Source: a virus. Taken from it: a DNA stretch of 37,729 bases. The translations under genes and the position numbers were made by a program. Of this stretch, positions 21,425 to 26,676 are shown piece after piece. Within the stretch, counting starts at the first letter, position 1. Every line of letters starts with the position of its first letter. The notes under the pieces were generated by a model. That model saw only the letters and a list, made by a program, of their open reading frames with translations. It was not told where the DNA came from and did not search any database. Where the stretch lies: positions 1-37,729 of IMG/VR virus record IMGVR_UViG_3300046170_000122. One strand, given 5' to 3'.

Positions 21425-22169
21425 AGATTCCGTCTCCTTCCGTGTTTCTTTCTGGCAAGTCCTGCCATCTCATTCTTTTGATCCAAAGGTGAAGACCCTG
21501 CTGGTATTCTCCATTTTCTTTAGTCCAGTGATCGCACTGCTTCCAAGCTTCAATCGCGGCCAGTAGCTCGTCTAGCGTAGGCCGCTCTGGTTTTTTGATC
21601 TTTTTCCATTCATCCCAAACCTGTTTCTTTGATGATCGTTGTCTGGATAGTTTTGGAGCTAATTCCCATAATTGAGATAAAATCTGTTTATCGTCCACTT
21701 GTGGACAAAAAACTTCTCCTTCTCCTTCTTCTTCTCCTTCTCCTTCTCCTTTAACAATTCCAGAATTATCTGGCACGGAGGTGGCAGGAGGGTGGCACGG
21801 AGGTGGCACGGAGGTGGCAGATTGTTGATTTATCAATGAAATCCAGCCCACTTCTTTTAGGTTCTCAATGACCTGCCAGTCATCTGCCACTTCCATGCGG
21901 GTTATCTCCCAGATGTCTGCCACTTCCATGCCACTCCCATCCGAGTTACGAAATTCACCGCTCGCTCGTGTCTCCTTTGAGTAAGTGGCCATCACCTGAC
22001 AAAGTGCTTGGAAAACCCCAAACGCCACTATGCCGTCCTTCCCTTTCCTCATTAGTCGTCTGTATCCGCGAGAATCGCAGCCCGATGGGGATAAAAACCA
22101 GCCAAGTCTCTGTCTCTTTCTTGTGTCAGCATTCTCAAATAGCTGAGACCATTTATTAATCTTAATCAT
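21408..22169 (-). CDS. Replication initiator (O-like), carries the likely origin
   Basis: Start at ATG 22169, overlapping the previous stop as ATGA; 253 residues. The N-terminal about 115 residues form a winged-helix region (INKWSQLFENADTRKRQRL, then CDSRGYRRLMRKGKDGIVAF) typical of phage replisome-organiser proteins that bind origin repeats. A low-complexity linker follows, proline-rich (SATSVPPPCHPPATSVPDN) and then glycine/glutamate-rich (KGEGEGEEEGEGEV). The C-terminal part (SQLWELAPKLSRQ, later HLWIKRMRWQDL) probably contacts the loader. The DNA behind the first half and linker consists of 11-bp repeats in two opposite blocks (21771-21825, 21874-21939), as in lambda O where the origin lies inside the gene. 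Confidence 0.8.
   Translation of the reverse strand: MIKINKWSQLFENADTRKRQRLGWFLSPSGCDSRGYRRLMRKGKDGIVAFGVFQALCQVMATYSKETRASGEFRNSDGSGMEVADIWEITRMEVADDWQVIENLKEVGWISLINQQSATSVPPPCHPPATSVPDNSGIVKGEGEGEEEGEGEVFCPQVDDKQILSQLWELAPKLSRQRSSKKQVWDEWKKIKKPERPTLDELLAAIEAWKQCDHWTKENGEYQQGLHLWIKRMRWQDLPERNTEGDGIYVAEL
21693..21708. promoter_or_regulatory. Inverted repeat with DnaA-box-like sequence
   Basis: GTCCACTTGTGGAC (21693-21706) is a perfect inverted repeat with a two-base centre. TGTGGACAA (21700-21708) matches the DnaA box TGTGGATAA at eight of nine positions. It lies 60 bases from the iteron array inside the initiator gene and could be the site for host DnaA or for the phage's own DnaA domain IV protein. 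Confidence 0.4.
21713..21752. repeat. 40-base polypyrimidine/polypurine tract
   Basis: An uninterrupted run of C and T on the plus strand built from CTTCTC and CTC units, encoding the GE-rich linker of the initiator on the minus strand. Such tracts can slip, and can form triplex or unwound DNA. It lies between the DnaA-box-like repeat and the iterons. Confidence 0.75.
21771..21825. repeat. Iteron block A (five 11-bp units), likely origin
   Basis: Units start at 21771, 21782, 21793, 21804 and 21815 on the plus strand: TGGCACGGAGG, TGGCAGGAGGG, TGGCACGGAGG, TGGCACGGAGG, TGGCAGATTGT. TGGCA recurs every 11 bases, one helical turn, which would place bound proteins on one face. Because 11 is not a multiple of three, the repeat is not explained by repeating codons. 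Confidence 0.75.
21874..21939. repeat. Iteron block B (six 11-bp units, opposite orientation)
   Basis: Plus-strand units at 21874, 21885, 21896, 21907, 21918 and 21929 begin TGCCA, TGCCA, TGCGG, TCCCA, TGCCA and TGCCA, the reverse complement of the TGGCA core of block A. All keep the 11-base phase, including the two degenerate central units. TCTGCCACTTCCATGC is exact at 21883-21898 and 21916-21931. The encoded protein shows the repeat as MEVAD twice, 11 residues apart. Confidence 0.7.
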
Positions 22170-22471
22170 TTTGTGTTTTGTGTTTTCGCGATCTCCGCCA
22201 GCATCTGGCCGGCGTTGTGGACCACGCATATTTGACCTTTCCAGGTCGAGTGCAGCTCCTGTTGAGCTTTAGTTAATTTACGGGCGCTGGGAGGCTTGGA
22301 GCCGTCCTTTATCTCAAAAAGGTAGTTAAACCCATTTAAGCCCACGAGGATGTCAGGAATGCCTCTTCCCGCGCCCGATAAATCAAATACGCTAGCCTCG
22401 GGCAGAAGCTCCTTAAACTCCGCAACCACTTCTGAGTGATTGGCGTCCACCCGTTTGGCGTAGCGTGTCAT
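22166..22471 (-). CDS. VRR-NUC-type nuclease
   Basis: 101 residues with the virus-type replication-repair nuclease layout: a front helix (HSEVVAEFKELLPEA), then AGRGIPDILVGLNGFNYLFE with IKDG following. The PD and the ExK form the PD-(D/E)xK metal site. The downstream KPPSARKLTKAQQELHSTW block is very typical of small phage members. These cut branched or flapped DNA and act like Holliday-junction resolvases. Start and stop both overlap neighbours by four bases. It lies next to the exonuclease/annealing pair, suggesting joint work in recombination. Confidence 0.88.
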   Translation of the reverse strand: MTRYAKRVDANHSEVVAEFKELLPEASVFDLSGAGRGIPDILVGLNGFNYLFEIKDGSKPPSARKLTKAQQELHSTWKGQICVVHNAGQMLAEIAKTQNTK

Positions 22472-22770
22472 ACTGTTTCAATAATGTTTGCTAGATCTTT
22501 AGCGTAAGGCGTAGGGTAAATCCTAATCTTCCTCGGCTCGCCAAACTTTGTCGATTTTATCAGCTCCTTGCGAAGAAGGTTCTTTTTAACAAGATGGCTA
22601 ACAGCAGTGTTAATACATCCACGGGTCGTTCCGATTACCGCAGCTAAATCTTCTGTTGAGATACCAGGTTCGCAGACTGTCGCTAAAACCAAAGACTTTC
22701 GGTAATATGTTGAAACACCTGCTCGCCTCCACCTTTCGGATTCAACTAGGTTTTTCATTGCAATAGTCAT
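22468..22770 (-). CDS. Winged-helix DNA-binding protein
   Basis: 100 residues with a MarR-like winged helix: the helix-turn-helix ISTEDLAAVIGTTRGCINTAVSHL followed by the wing LLRKELIKSTKFGEPRKIRIY. (The two recognised parts lie at about residues 37-60 and 66-86.) It has a good ribosome site (AGGTGG) nine bases before its ATG and overlaps the exonuclease stop as ATGA. It may regulate the early operon or act with the recombination proteins. No ligand pocket is evident. Confidence 0.72.
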   Translation of the reverse strand: MTIAMKNLVESERWRRAGVSTYYRKSLVLATVCEPGISTEDLAAVIGTTRGCINTAVSHLVKKNLLRKELIKSTKFGEPRKIRIYPTPYAKDLANIIETV

Positions 22771-23408
22771 CGAATTACCACCTTTCCGAACAAAGCTTCT
22801 TTTACGTTTTTGGAAATTTCTCGGTATTCTGGGATGAAATCATCCTGAGCGCGTGAGACTACTTCCGTAAACTCGTCAGCTTTGACTTTAACAATTAAAG
22901 GATTTACTCCACGGTAATAACTCATAAACCACCACGTCTTGATTCCCGTGATAGCCATGCTCCAATGCACCTGTATTTTGTATTTTTTAGGCAAAACTCC
23001 TTGAATTAAATAATCGGTGTGTTCATCAATTCGGGGAGATTTTATTTCTAAGCCCATAGTGTATTCACCATTTTCATCCATAATCAATCCATCAGGGCTG
23101 CATCCGATAATCTTATCGTCACGGGTAACAAACCCAACCTCAGTGACCTGGTAGCCCATCATTGACTCAAAAAGCTCTCTGGCTGGGCCTTCATTTTCAT
23201 GACCCCTATCAGTGTCAGCGTTCCCCATAAATTTATAAGGATCATCAGCATAACATTCTCTCGCAATTTGCTGAGCATACTTTAACCTGCTAGCTGATAG
23301 CTTACCGGTAGGAGTCAGGATATTACTAGCCTGAGAAGCCGTAGCCCGTCCAAGTCTAACTTTCTCCCAAGCTTCCGAGCCTTGTTTAATGTCGTCATGC
23401 ACGATCAT
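22767..23408 (-). CDS. YqaJ/lambda-exonuclease-type recombination nuclease
   Basis: 213 residues. Characteristic blocks are SEAWEKVRLGRATASQASNI, GHENEGPARELFESM, the catalytic GCSPDGLI (Asp) and GLEIKSP (ExK), and the final KYKIQVHWSMAITG helix. It degrades one strand of double-stranded DNA from ends so that the adjacent annealing protein can pair the product. The best ribosome site of the early operon (AGGAGGT, seven bases before ATG) lies in the end of the annealing-protein gene, so the two are coupled. Confidence 0.92.
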   Translation of the reverse strand: MIVHDDIKQGSEAWEKVRLGRATASQASNILTPTGKLSASRLKYAQQIARECYADDPYKFMGNADTDRGHENEGPARELFESMMGYQVTEVGFVTRDDKIIGCSPDGLIMDENGEYTMGLEIKSPRIDEHTDYLIQGVLPKKYKIQVHWSMAITGIKTWWFMSYYRGVNPLIVKVKADEFTEVVSRAQDDFIPEYREISKNVKEALFGKVVIR

Positions 23409-24055
23409 TTAGTTACCTCCTGACTAAAAAGATCTTCTGTATCAGGCTCGCTCTCGGTCTCAACAATATCCTCAAAAGGATTTACCGCAATTTCTCGTAT
23501 TCCTGTAACCGGCTTGACCGGCGTTACGTCACGGAACCCAGCGATGTCGCGTCCTTCATCTTCATCATGGATACCGCCAAACCCAAAGGCTACGCGCCCA
23601 CATTGAATGATCGATTTCCATTTAAGCATCCGGCGAGGATGTTGTTTCCAAGGCTCAGTGTTTCTCTTGACCTCTTCTAGGTATTCCCGATGCGTGGTAG
23701 GATGCTCACGATCCTTCCGGTGTATCTTGATTTCACACCAAGACCCATCCTCGGCCCACTCCTCGCTCATCCCGTTCATTTGCGGATGGTCGTTAATAAT
23801 CCGAAGCCAGCCGTCAATAGAGACGATTGGAACAATTTCACCGCCCTTACCAGGAAAAGCGTAAAGCTCTTTGAGTAAAGGGTTTAAGCCGTAGGTATTA
23901 GCTACGATCACAAGGCTAGCAAACTGCTCATCGTTCTTGCAGCTCTTAAAAGCTGTAGCCTTTAAAATCTCAGCAGTGCGTTTTGAATTGCTGCCCAATC
24001 GCTCTGCAAGCTCTTGTAAAGCATTGCCCTTCTTTTGTTGTGTTATTTCGTTCAT
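23405..24055 (-). CDS. Bet/RecT-type single-strand annealing protein
   Basis: 216 residues with the Bet-type core: KNDEQFASLVIVANTYGLNP, LLKELYAFPGKGGEIVP, IVSIDGWLRIINDHPQMNG, and the RMLKWKSIIQCGRVAFGFG block that precedes the C-terminal tail. The tail is acidic (TESEPDTEDLF), as in proteins that contact a partner nuclease or SSB. It anneals complementary single strands and pairs with the YqaJ nuclease encoded next (four-base overlap). Together with the VRR-NUC nuclease and the single-strand binding protein this makes a full recombination module. Confidence 0.93.
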   Translation of the reverse strand: MNEITQQKKGNALQELAERLGSNSKRTAEILKATAFKSCKNDEQFASLVIVANTYGLNPLLKELYAFPGKGGEIVPIVSIDGWLRIINDHPQMNGMSEEWAEDGSWCEIKIHRKDREHPTTHREYLEEVKRNTEPWKQHPRRMLKWKSIIQCGRVAFGFGGIHDEDEGRDIAGFRDVTPVKPVTGIREIAVNPFEDIVETESEPDTEDLFSQEVTK

Positions 24056-24059
24056 GTCG

Positions 24060-24257
24060 TTAAATGGAATATTTTGAAACGTGTTTTCCGTTCACGCTTA
24101 TTCGCTCTGATTTTACTGGATGCCCATCGCGGCGTAGGTCTAAAACCCTTGCGGCAAGACGGGTGCATCCAAATTTTTTAAATGCCCCAAGTGTAGTGAG
24201 GCTTCCACCGTTTTCTAAATGCGCTAATATCTGACGCTTTTGTGTTTTGGTTTTCAT
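24060..24257 (-). CDS. Small helix-turn-helix protein
   Basis: 65 basic residues: QKRQILAHLENGGSLTTLGA, FKKFGCTRLAARVLDLRRDG, then a wing KSERISVNGKHVSKYSI. This GxLTxxxAxxxFGxxRLAARIxDLRxxG pattern is a common phage helix-turn-helix family next to recombination genes. Likely a DNA-binding regulator or accessory factor. Overlaps the previous gene by four bases. Confidence 0.75.
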   Translation of the reverse strand: MKTKTQKRQILAHLENGGSLTTLGAFKKFGCTRLAARVLDLRRDGHPVKSERISVNGKHVSKYSI

Positions 24258-24445
24258 AGTCCAAGGTTCTTTCTAGCTTGCGCGTAGGCGGCTTCTCGCG
24301 CCGCTTTGTATTCCTGGCTCTCATTAGCCCTGATTCGGGCCACTCCAGCTTCTATGGCGTCCCAGCGCTCACTAGGAGCGTATCTGGCTTTTCGTTCCTC
24401 GTCTTTAATAAGCGCGGCCTTTTTACTCTCTTCGTAAATGTCCAT
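24254..24445 (-). CDS. Small charged helical protein
   Basis: 63 residues, almost entirely charged helix (ESKKAALIKDEERKARYAPS, then AREAAYAQARKNLGL), no hydrophobic core visible. AAGGA precedes the ATG by eight bases. Shares one base with the previous stop and overlaps the next gene by four. No family recognised. Confidence 0.65.
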   Translation of the reverse strand: MDIYEESKKAALIKDEERKARYAPSERWDAIEAGVARIRANESQEYKAAREAAYAQARKNLGL

Positions 24446-24702
24446 TAGTATGTCCTTTGTTTTGCGTTTAAAGCAATGTTGATTGCCTCAATTCTTTCAG
24501 CGACCTCGTATTCGCTCAACTCGTAATATCCGCCGATCAAAAGCTCCTTAATTTCAAGAAGCTCAAAATTCGGACGAAGATACAGCTTGTGAGCCATCTC
24601 TTGAATTCTAGCCTTCTCAACTGCTCGCGAGCTAGCAAACACCCACATAACGAGCGTGGAAAGACTAAGAAAGATCGCAGCTCCAATCATAAGCTCTTTC
24701 AT
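24445..24702 (-). CDS. Small N-terminally anchored membrane protein
   Basis: 85 residues with one N-terminal membrane segment (LMIGAAIFLSLSTLVMWVFA, about residues 4-23), then a charged helical part (AVEKARIQEMAHKLYL, EYEVAERIEAINIALN). A good ribosome site, AGGAG, lies eight bases upstream inside the end of the ribbon-helix-helix gene. Possibly an early inner-membrane protein; it could act in superinfection exclusion, but there is no direct evidence. Confidence 0.7.
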   Translation of the reverse strand: MKELMIGAAIFLSLSTLVMWVFASSRAVEKARIQEMAHKLYLRPNFELLEIKELLIGGYYELSEYEVAERIEAINIALNAKQRTY

Positions 24703-24827
24703 TTTCTGGCTCCTTTTAATGCTTTGCTAAGCAGGTTCTGGACTAAGTCTTTAAGGCTTACTCCCTTTGTAACGGCAAGCACCTTAAGTGCCTGATGTGT
24801 CTCTTGGTCAACTTGTATTAGTTTCAT
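24699..24827 (-). CDS. Ribbon-helix-helix protein (42 residues)
   Basis: ATG 24827 to TGA 24699. The sequence is a strand with alternating residues (MKLIQVDQETHQALKVLAV) followed by two helices around a turn (TKGVSLKDLVQNLLSKAL, KGARK), the minimal Arc/CopG-type fold: the strand residues at positions 2-6 would enter the DNA groove in a dimer. It is the first gene of the early operon, right after the control region 24828-24918, and joins the next gene by ATGA. The likely role is autoregulation of the early operon. It has no clear ribosome site (AAAAAAATG). Short but convincing from fold pattern and position. Confidence 0.72.
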   Translation of the reverse strand: MKLIQVDQETHQALKVLAVTKGVSLKDLVQNLLSKALKGARK

Positions 24828-24918
24828 TTTTTTAGGTCAGCCTTGCGCTGATAAATGAAACGTAGTCAAAAATAGAACCGAGTCAAATAAATTTCTTAAA
24901 TTATTTTAATTTCGTGTT
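24828..24918 (-). promoter_or_regulatory. Early control region with repeated TTTGACT
   Basis: This 91-base, AT-rich gap separates the end of the lysis cassette from the first early gene. On the minus strand TTTGACT occurs at 24887-24881 and 24870-24864, 17 bases apart, each followed by a similar G-TTC string, so the pair may be operator half-sites or overlapping -35 elements (TTGACT). No good -10 stands out (TATTTT and TTATCA are nearby). A small hairpin, TCAGC-GCAAG-GCTGA, lies in the leader. No GC-rich terminator for the late operon is visible here. Confidence 0.4.
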
Positions 24919-25524
24919 TTACGCCAAGTAATCAACTAGAGCATCGCAGTAGATCTGAGCTAGCTCTGACTCCATGCCGTCAAATAAAACCCACTCCTTG
25001 GCATTGCTAGCAAAAAACGGCTCCAGTATAGCGGCAGGTGGCTTTGTCTTTGATAAGAACCTGTAACCTCTACCTCCTTGGCTAATCGCCTTAACGCCTC
25101 TATCCTTCTGACCTGGCACAACCTCCGAGTGGATTTTACGAAATGCCTCTGCTAATTTCTGTCCTTCTTTACTTCCGGCGCAATACAGATATTCAAACCC
25201 GTTAGCACTAGGACTATGACAATTAAAATGAAGTTCAATCACGCAATCAAACCCCCAAGATTGTTCAGCTAAATACGAGCAGGATTTGTGATAGCTTTTA
25301 AATGGAGTCTCGGAAATAACTGTTGATGATATAGAACGCTCTGTAAGCTTCTCTCGTAGCTTTTCAGCCACGTATTGATTATAAGCCCACTCACTGACGT
25401 TGCCTCGGCTCACAGCGCCTTTATCGCCCATTCTAGAGTGGCCCACACAAATCAATACCTTCTTGATCCTCGGCTTTGGTTTGCGCGAGAAAATAGCTAT
25501 TAGCTTTTCAAATATTGATTTCAT
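24919..25524 (-). CDS. N-acetylmuramoyl-L-alanine amidase (endolysin)
   Basis: 201 residues. After a basic N terminus with a short hydrophobic stretch, the Amidase_3-like fold shows KVLICVGHSRMGDKG (first zinc His), a middle SEWAYNQYVAEKLREKL helix, CVIELHFNCHSPSANGFEY (second His, with the family HxN pattern) and AAILEPFFASN (catalytic/zinc-side Glu). It cuts the bond between sugar and peptide in the cell wall at lysis. It is the last gene of the late operon and overlaps the lipoprotein gene by four bases. There is no separate cell-wall-binding domain and no clear signal peptide, so export would depend on the holin. Confidence 0.85.
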   Translation of the reverse strand: MKSIFEKLIAIFSRKPKPRIKKVLICVGHSRMGDKGAVSRGNVSEWAYNQYVAEKLREKLTERSISSTVISETPFKSYHKSCSYLAEQSWGFDCVIELHFNCHSPSANGFEYLYCAGSKEGQKLAEAFRKIHSEVVPGQKDRGVKAISQGGRGYRFLSKTKPPAAILEPFFASNAKEWVLFDGMESELAQIYCDALVDYLA

Positions 25525-25754
25525 TTCTGTCCGGTAATTAATGCACGTTGCCAGACATATTGACTATAATACTTCTGGCCTCTACCGATCATCGAAACCT
25601 CTTGAAATGTATAAAGCCGGCCATCAGTCAGAGTTATCACCGGAGGATCGAAGCTGCTCGCGTTTAATTCTTTTTGAGAGCCGTTCAATCCGCAAGACGG
25701 AAGCAGCATCACCAACGCTAGCCAGCTTATCAATTTCGTCTTCCAGGTCATCAA
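25521..25754 (-). CDS. Small lipoprotein (outer spanin candidate)
   Basis: 77 residues with a clear lipoprotein signal: basic start (MMTWKTK), hydrophobic stretch (LISWLALVMLLPS) and lipobox LPSC with Cys21. The mature part of 57 residues is polar. Its first 131 bases overlap the coiled-coil membrane gene (25624-25824) in another frame, the embedded arrangement known from Rz/Rz1 spanin pairs. A spanin implies a host with an outer membrane. The mature region lacks the proline-rich segment of lambda Rz1, so the call is by lipobox, size and position. Confidence 0.6.
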   Translation of the reverse strand: MMTWKTKLISWLALVMLLPSCGLNGSQKELNASSFDPPVITLTDGRLYTFQEVSMIGRGQKYYSQYVWQRALITGQK

Positions 25755-25824
25755 TATATCTCCTCAGTTTTAAGTTTGTATAAGCGACATAGGCTTGAAG
25801 CGCTGCTGTCAAAAGCTTCATCAT
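25624..25824 (-). CDS. Small coiled-coil membrane protein in the lysis cassette
   Basis: 66 residues: a moderately hydrophobic N terminus (MMKLLTAALQAYVAYTNLKL) and then a charged helix (RRYIDDLEDEIDKLASVGD, RIERLSKRIKREQL). Similar short proteins with DEIxxLA...KLRIExLxxR occur beside phage spanin genes, as I recall. It starts directly at the end of the holin candidate (TGATG) and half of it overlaps the lipoprotein gene. It might be a very short inner spanin, but typical inner spanins are over 100 residues, so the role stays open. Confidence 0.5.
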   Translation of the reverse strand: MMKLLTAALQAYVAYTNLKLRRYIDDLEDEIDKLASVGDAASVLRIERLSKRIKREQLRSSGDNSD

Positions 25825-25997
25825 TCGCCTTTTTTAAACCTCCGCCATTGGTTTATCAAAGAAAGTATTCCGATTAGCAGGGCTATGACCGCCGAAATAA
25901 ATCCAACAGCCATTTCAAAGTAGTCAAAATAGGCCGAGATCGCTGACCATGAGCTGGCTATCATTCCTGTGATCGGGTGTGTTAAATGGTTATTCAT
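25821..25997 (-). CDS. Holin candidate (58 residues)
   Basis: ATG 25997 to TGA 25821. The N-terminal half is amphipathic (TGMIASSWSAISAYFDYFEM), followed by one membrane helix (AVGFISAVIALLIGILSLIN) and a basic end (QWRRFKKGE). Single-segment holins with a basic tail, such as T7 gp17.5, look like this. It opens the lysis cassette: holin, coiled-coil protein, lipoprotein, amidase, all overlapping. The start overlaps the previous stop (TAATG). Position and topology are the basis; no family motif. Confidence 0.65.
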   Translation of the reverse strand: MNNHLTHPITGMIASSWSAISAYFDYFEMAVGFISAVIALLIGILSLINQWRRFKKGE

Positions 25998-26338
25998 TAT
26001 TCTAGCTCACTTTGTGGCTCAGGCTTGATCGCCAGGAACTCTAACTGAGTAAGCTCTTGGACACCCTCGGCATCTTCAAGCATCGCGTCATCGTTAGCGG
26101 TGAATCTCCAGCAGTCGATGGCTATTAGTCGTCCACTACCATCAGTAGCTTCAGCCAGGTTAGCCACAGGTGGTAGTCCGGTAAGTGTTGTGCCTTGTTT
26201 GTTCGGATAGCCCCTGTCAGAGTCTACGGCTGCAACAAGTCCCGTGTAGAGTTCGTCGGGCTGAACAACATAGTATCGAAACCCTGTATCAGCGCGGGAT
26301 TGCTCAATGTCTGTGAGTGGTTCTTGTTGTTCGTCCAT
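25997..26338 (-). CDS. Small tail-associated protein, copy 2
   Basis: 113 acidic residues. It shares a pattern with the preceding gene (26338-26673): FRYYVVQPDELYTGLVAA, then RGYPNKQGTTLTGLPP. The pattern R(F/Y)(F/Y)...Y..L..A....RG.P...GT is common in small phage proteins encoded after tail-fibre genes and thought to assist fibre assembly or cap the fibre. It shares one base with its neighbour at each end. Function inferred from position and similarity. Confidence 0.6.
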   Translation of the reverse strand: MDEQQEPLTDIEQSRADTGFRYYVVQPDELYTGLVAAVDSDRGYPNKQGTTLTGLPPVANLAEATDGSGRLIAIDCWRFTANDDAMLEDAEGVQELTQLEFLAIKPEPQSELE

Positions 26339-26673
26339 TAGTCAGGTAGGTCTAGTAGTTCTAACTCATCTTCCATCTCTAGGTCTTCTTCGATAGGTGG
26401 CTCCCAGCGTAGGCGTTGAAGGTAGGTCTCAAGGTTAATCTCTTCGATACCCTCTAGGTCAAAGTCGTCGGTCTCAAGGATGCCACTGCGCTTAACACAA
26501 TACAACCTGTCGCTGTTGGTCTCAGGGTCGAGAAAGGTGTTATCCCACAGTGCCAACCACCTGTCAGTGCCGTTGCCGTCTGGTAGACCTCGGGCTTCGT
26601 TTCCGGCGGTCGTAAGCTGCTCGTAGGATGCCTCGTTGCTGAACCGGAAGAATCTATGGGTTTCGTCTGTCAT
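26338..26673 (-). CDS. Small tail-associated protein, copy 1
   Basis: 111 acidic residues, starting MTDETHRFFRFSNEASYEQL and containing ARGLPDGNGTDRWLAL, then a very acidic C terminus (EEDLEMEDELELLDLPD). Paralogous in its front half to the next gene (25997-26338). It lies four bases after the leucine-rich adhesin stop. A tail-fibre assembly or chaperone role is plausible; not shown by the sequence. Confidence 0.6.
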   Translation of the reverse strand: MTDETHRFFRFSNEASYEQLTTAGNEARGLPDGNGTDRWLALWDNTFLDPETNSDRLYCVKRSGILETDDFDLEGIEEINLETYLQRLRWEPPIEEDLEMEDELELLDLPD

Positions 26674-26676
26674 TAC

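Noticed and set aside
21771-21939. CRISPR-like array
   Set aside because: The 11-base units are contiguous without spacers and lie within a coding gene; no Cas gene is present. An initiator-binding iteron array fits better.
24888-24918. AT-only inverted repeat after the amidase gene as a late terminator
   Set aside because: The stem is weak, has no GC pairs and no clear T-run in the direction of transcription.
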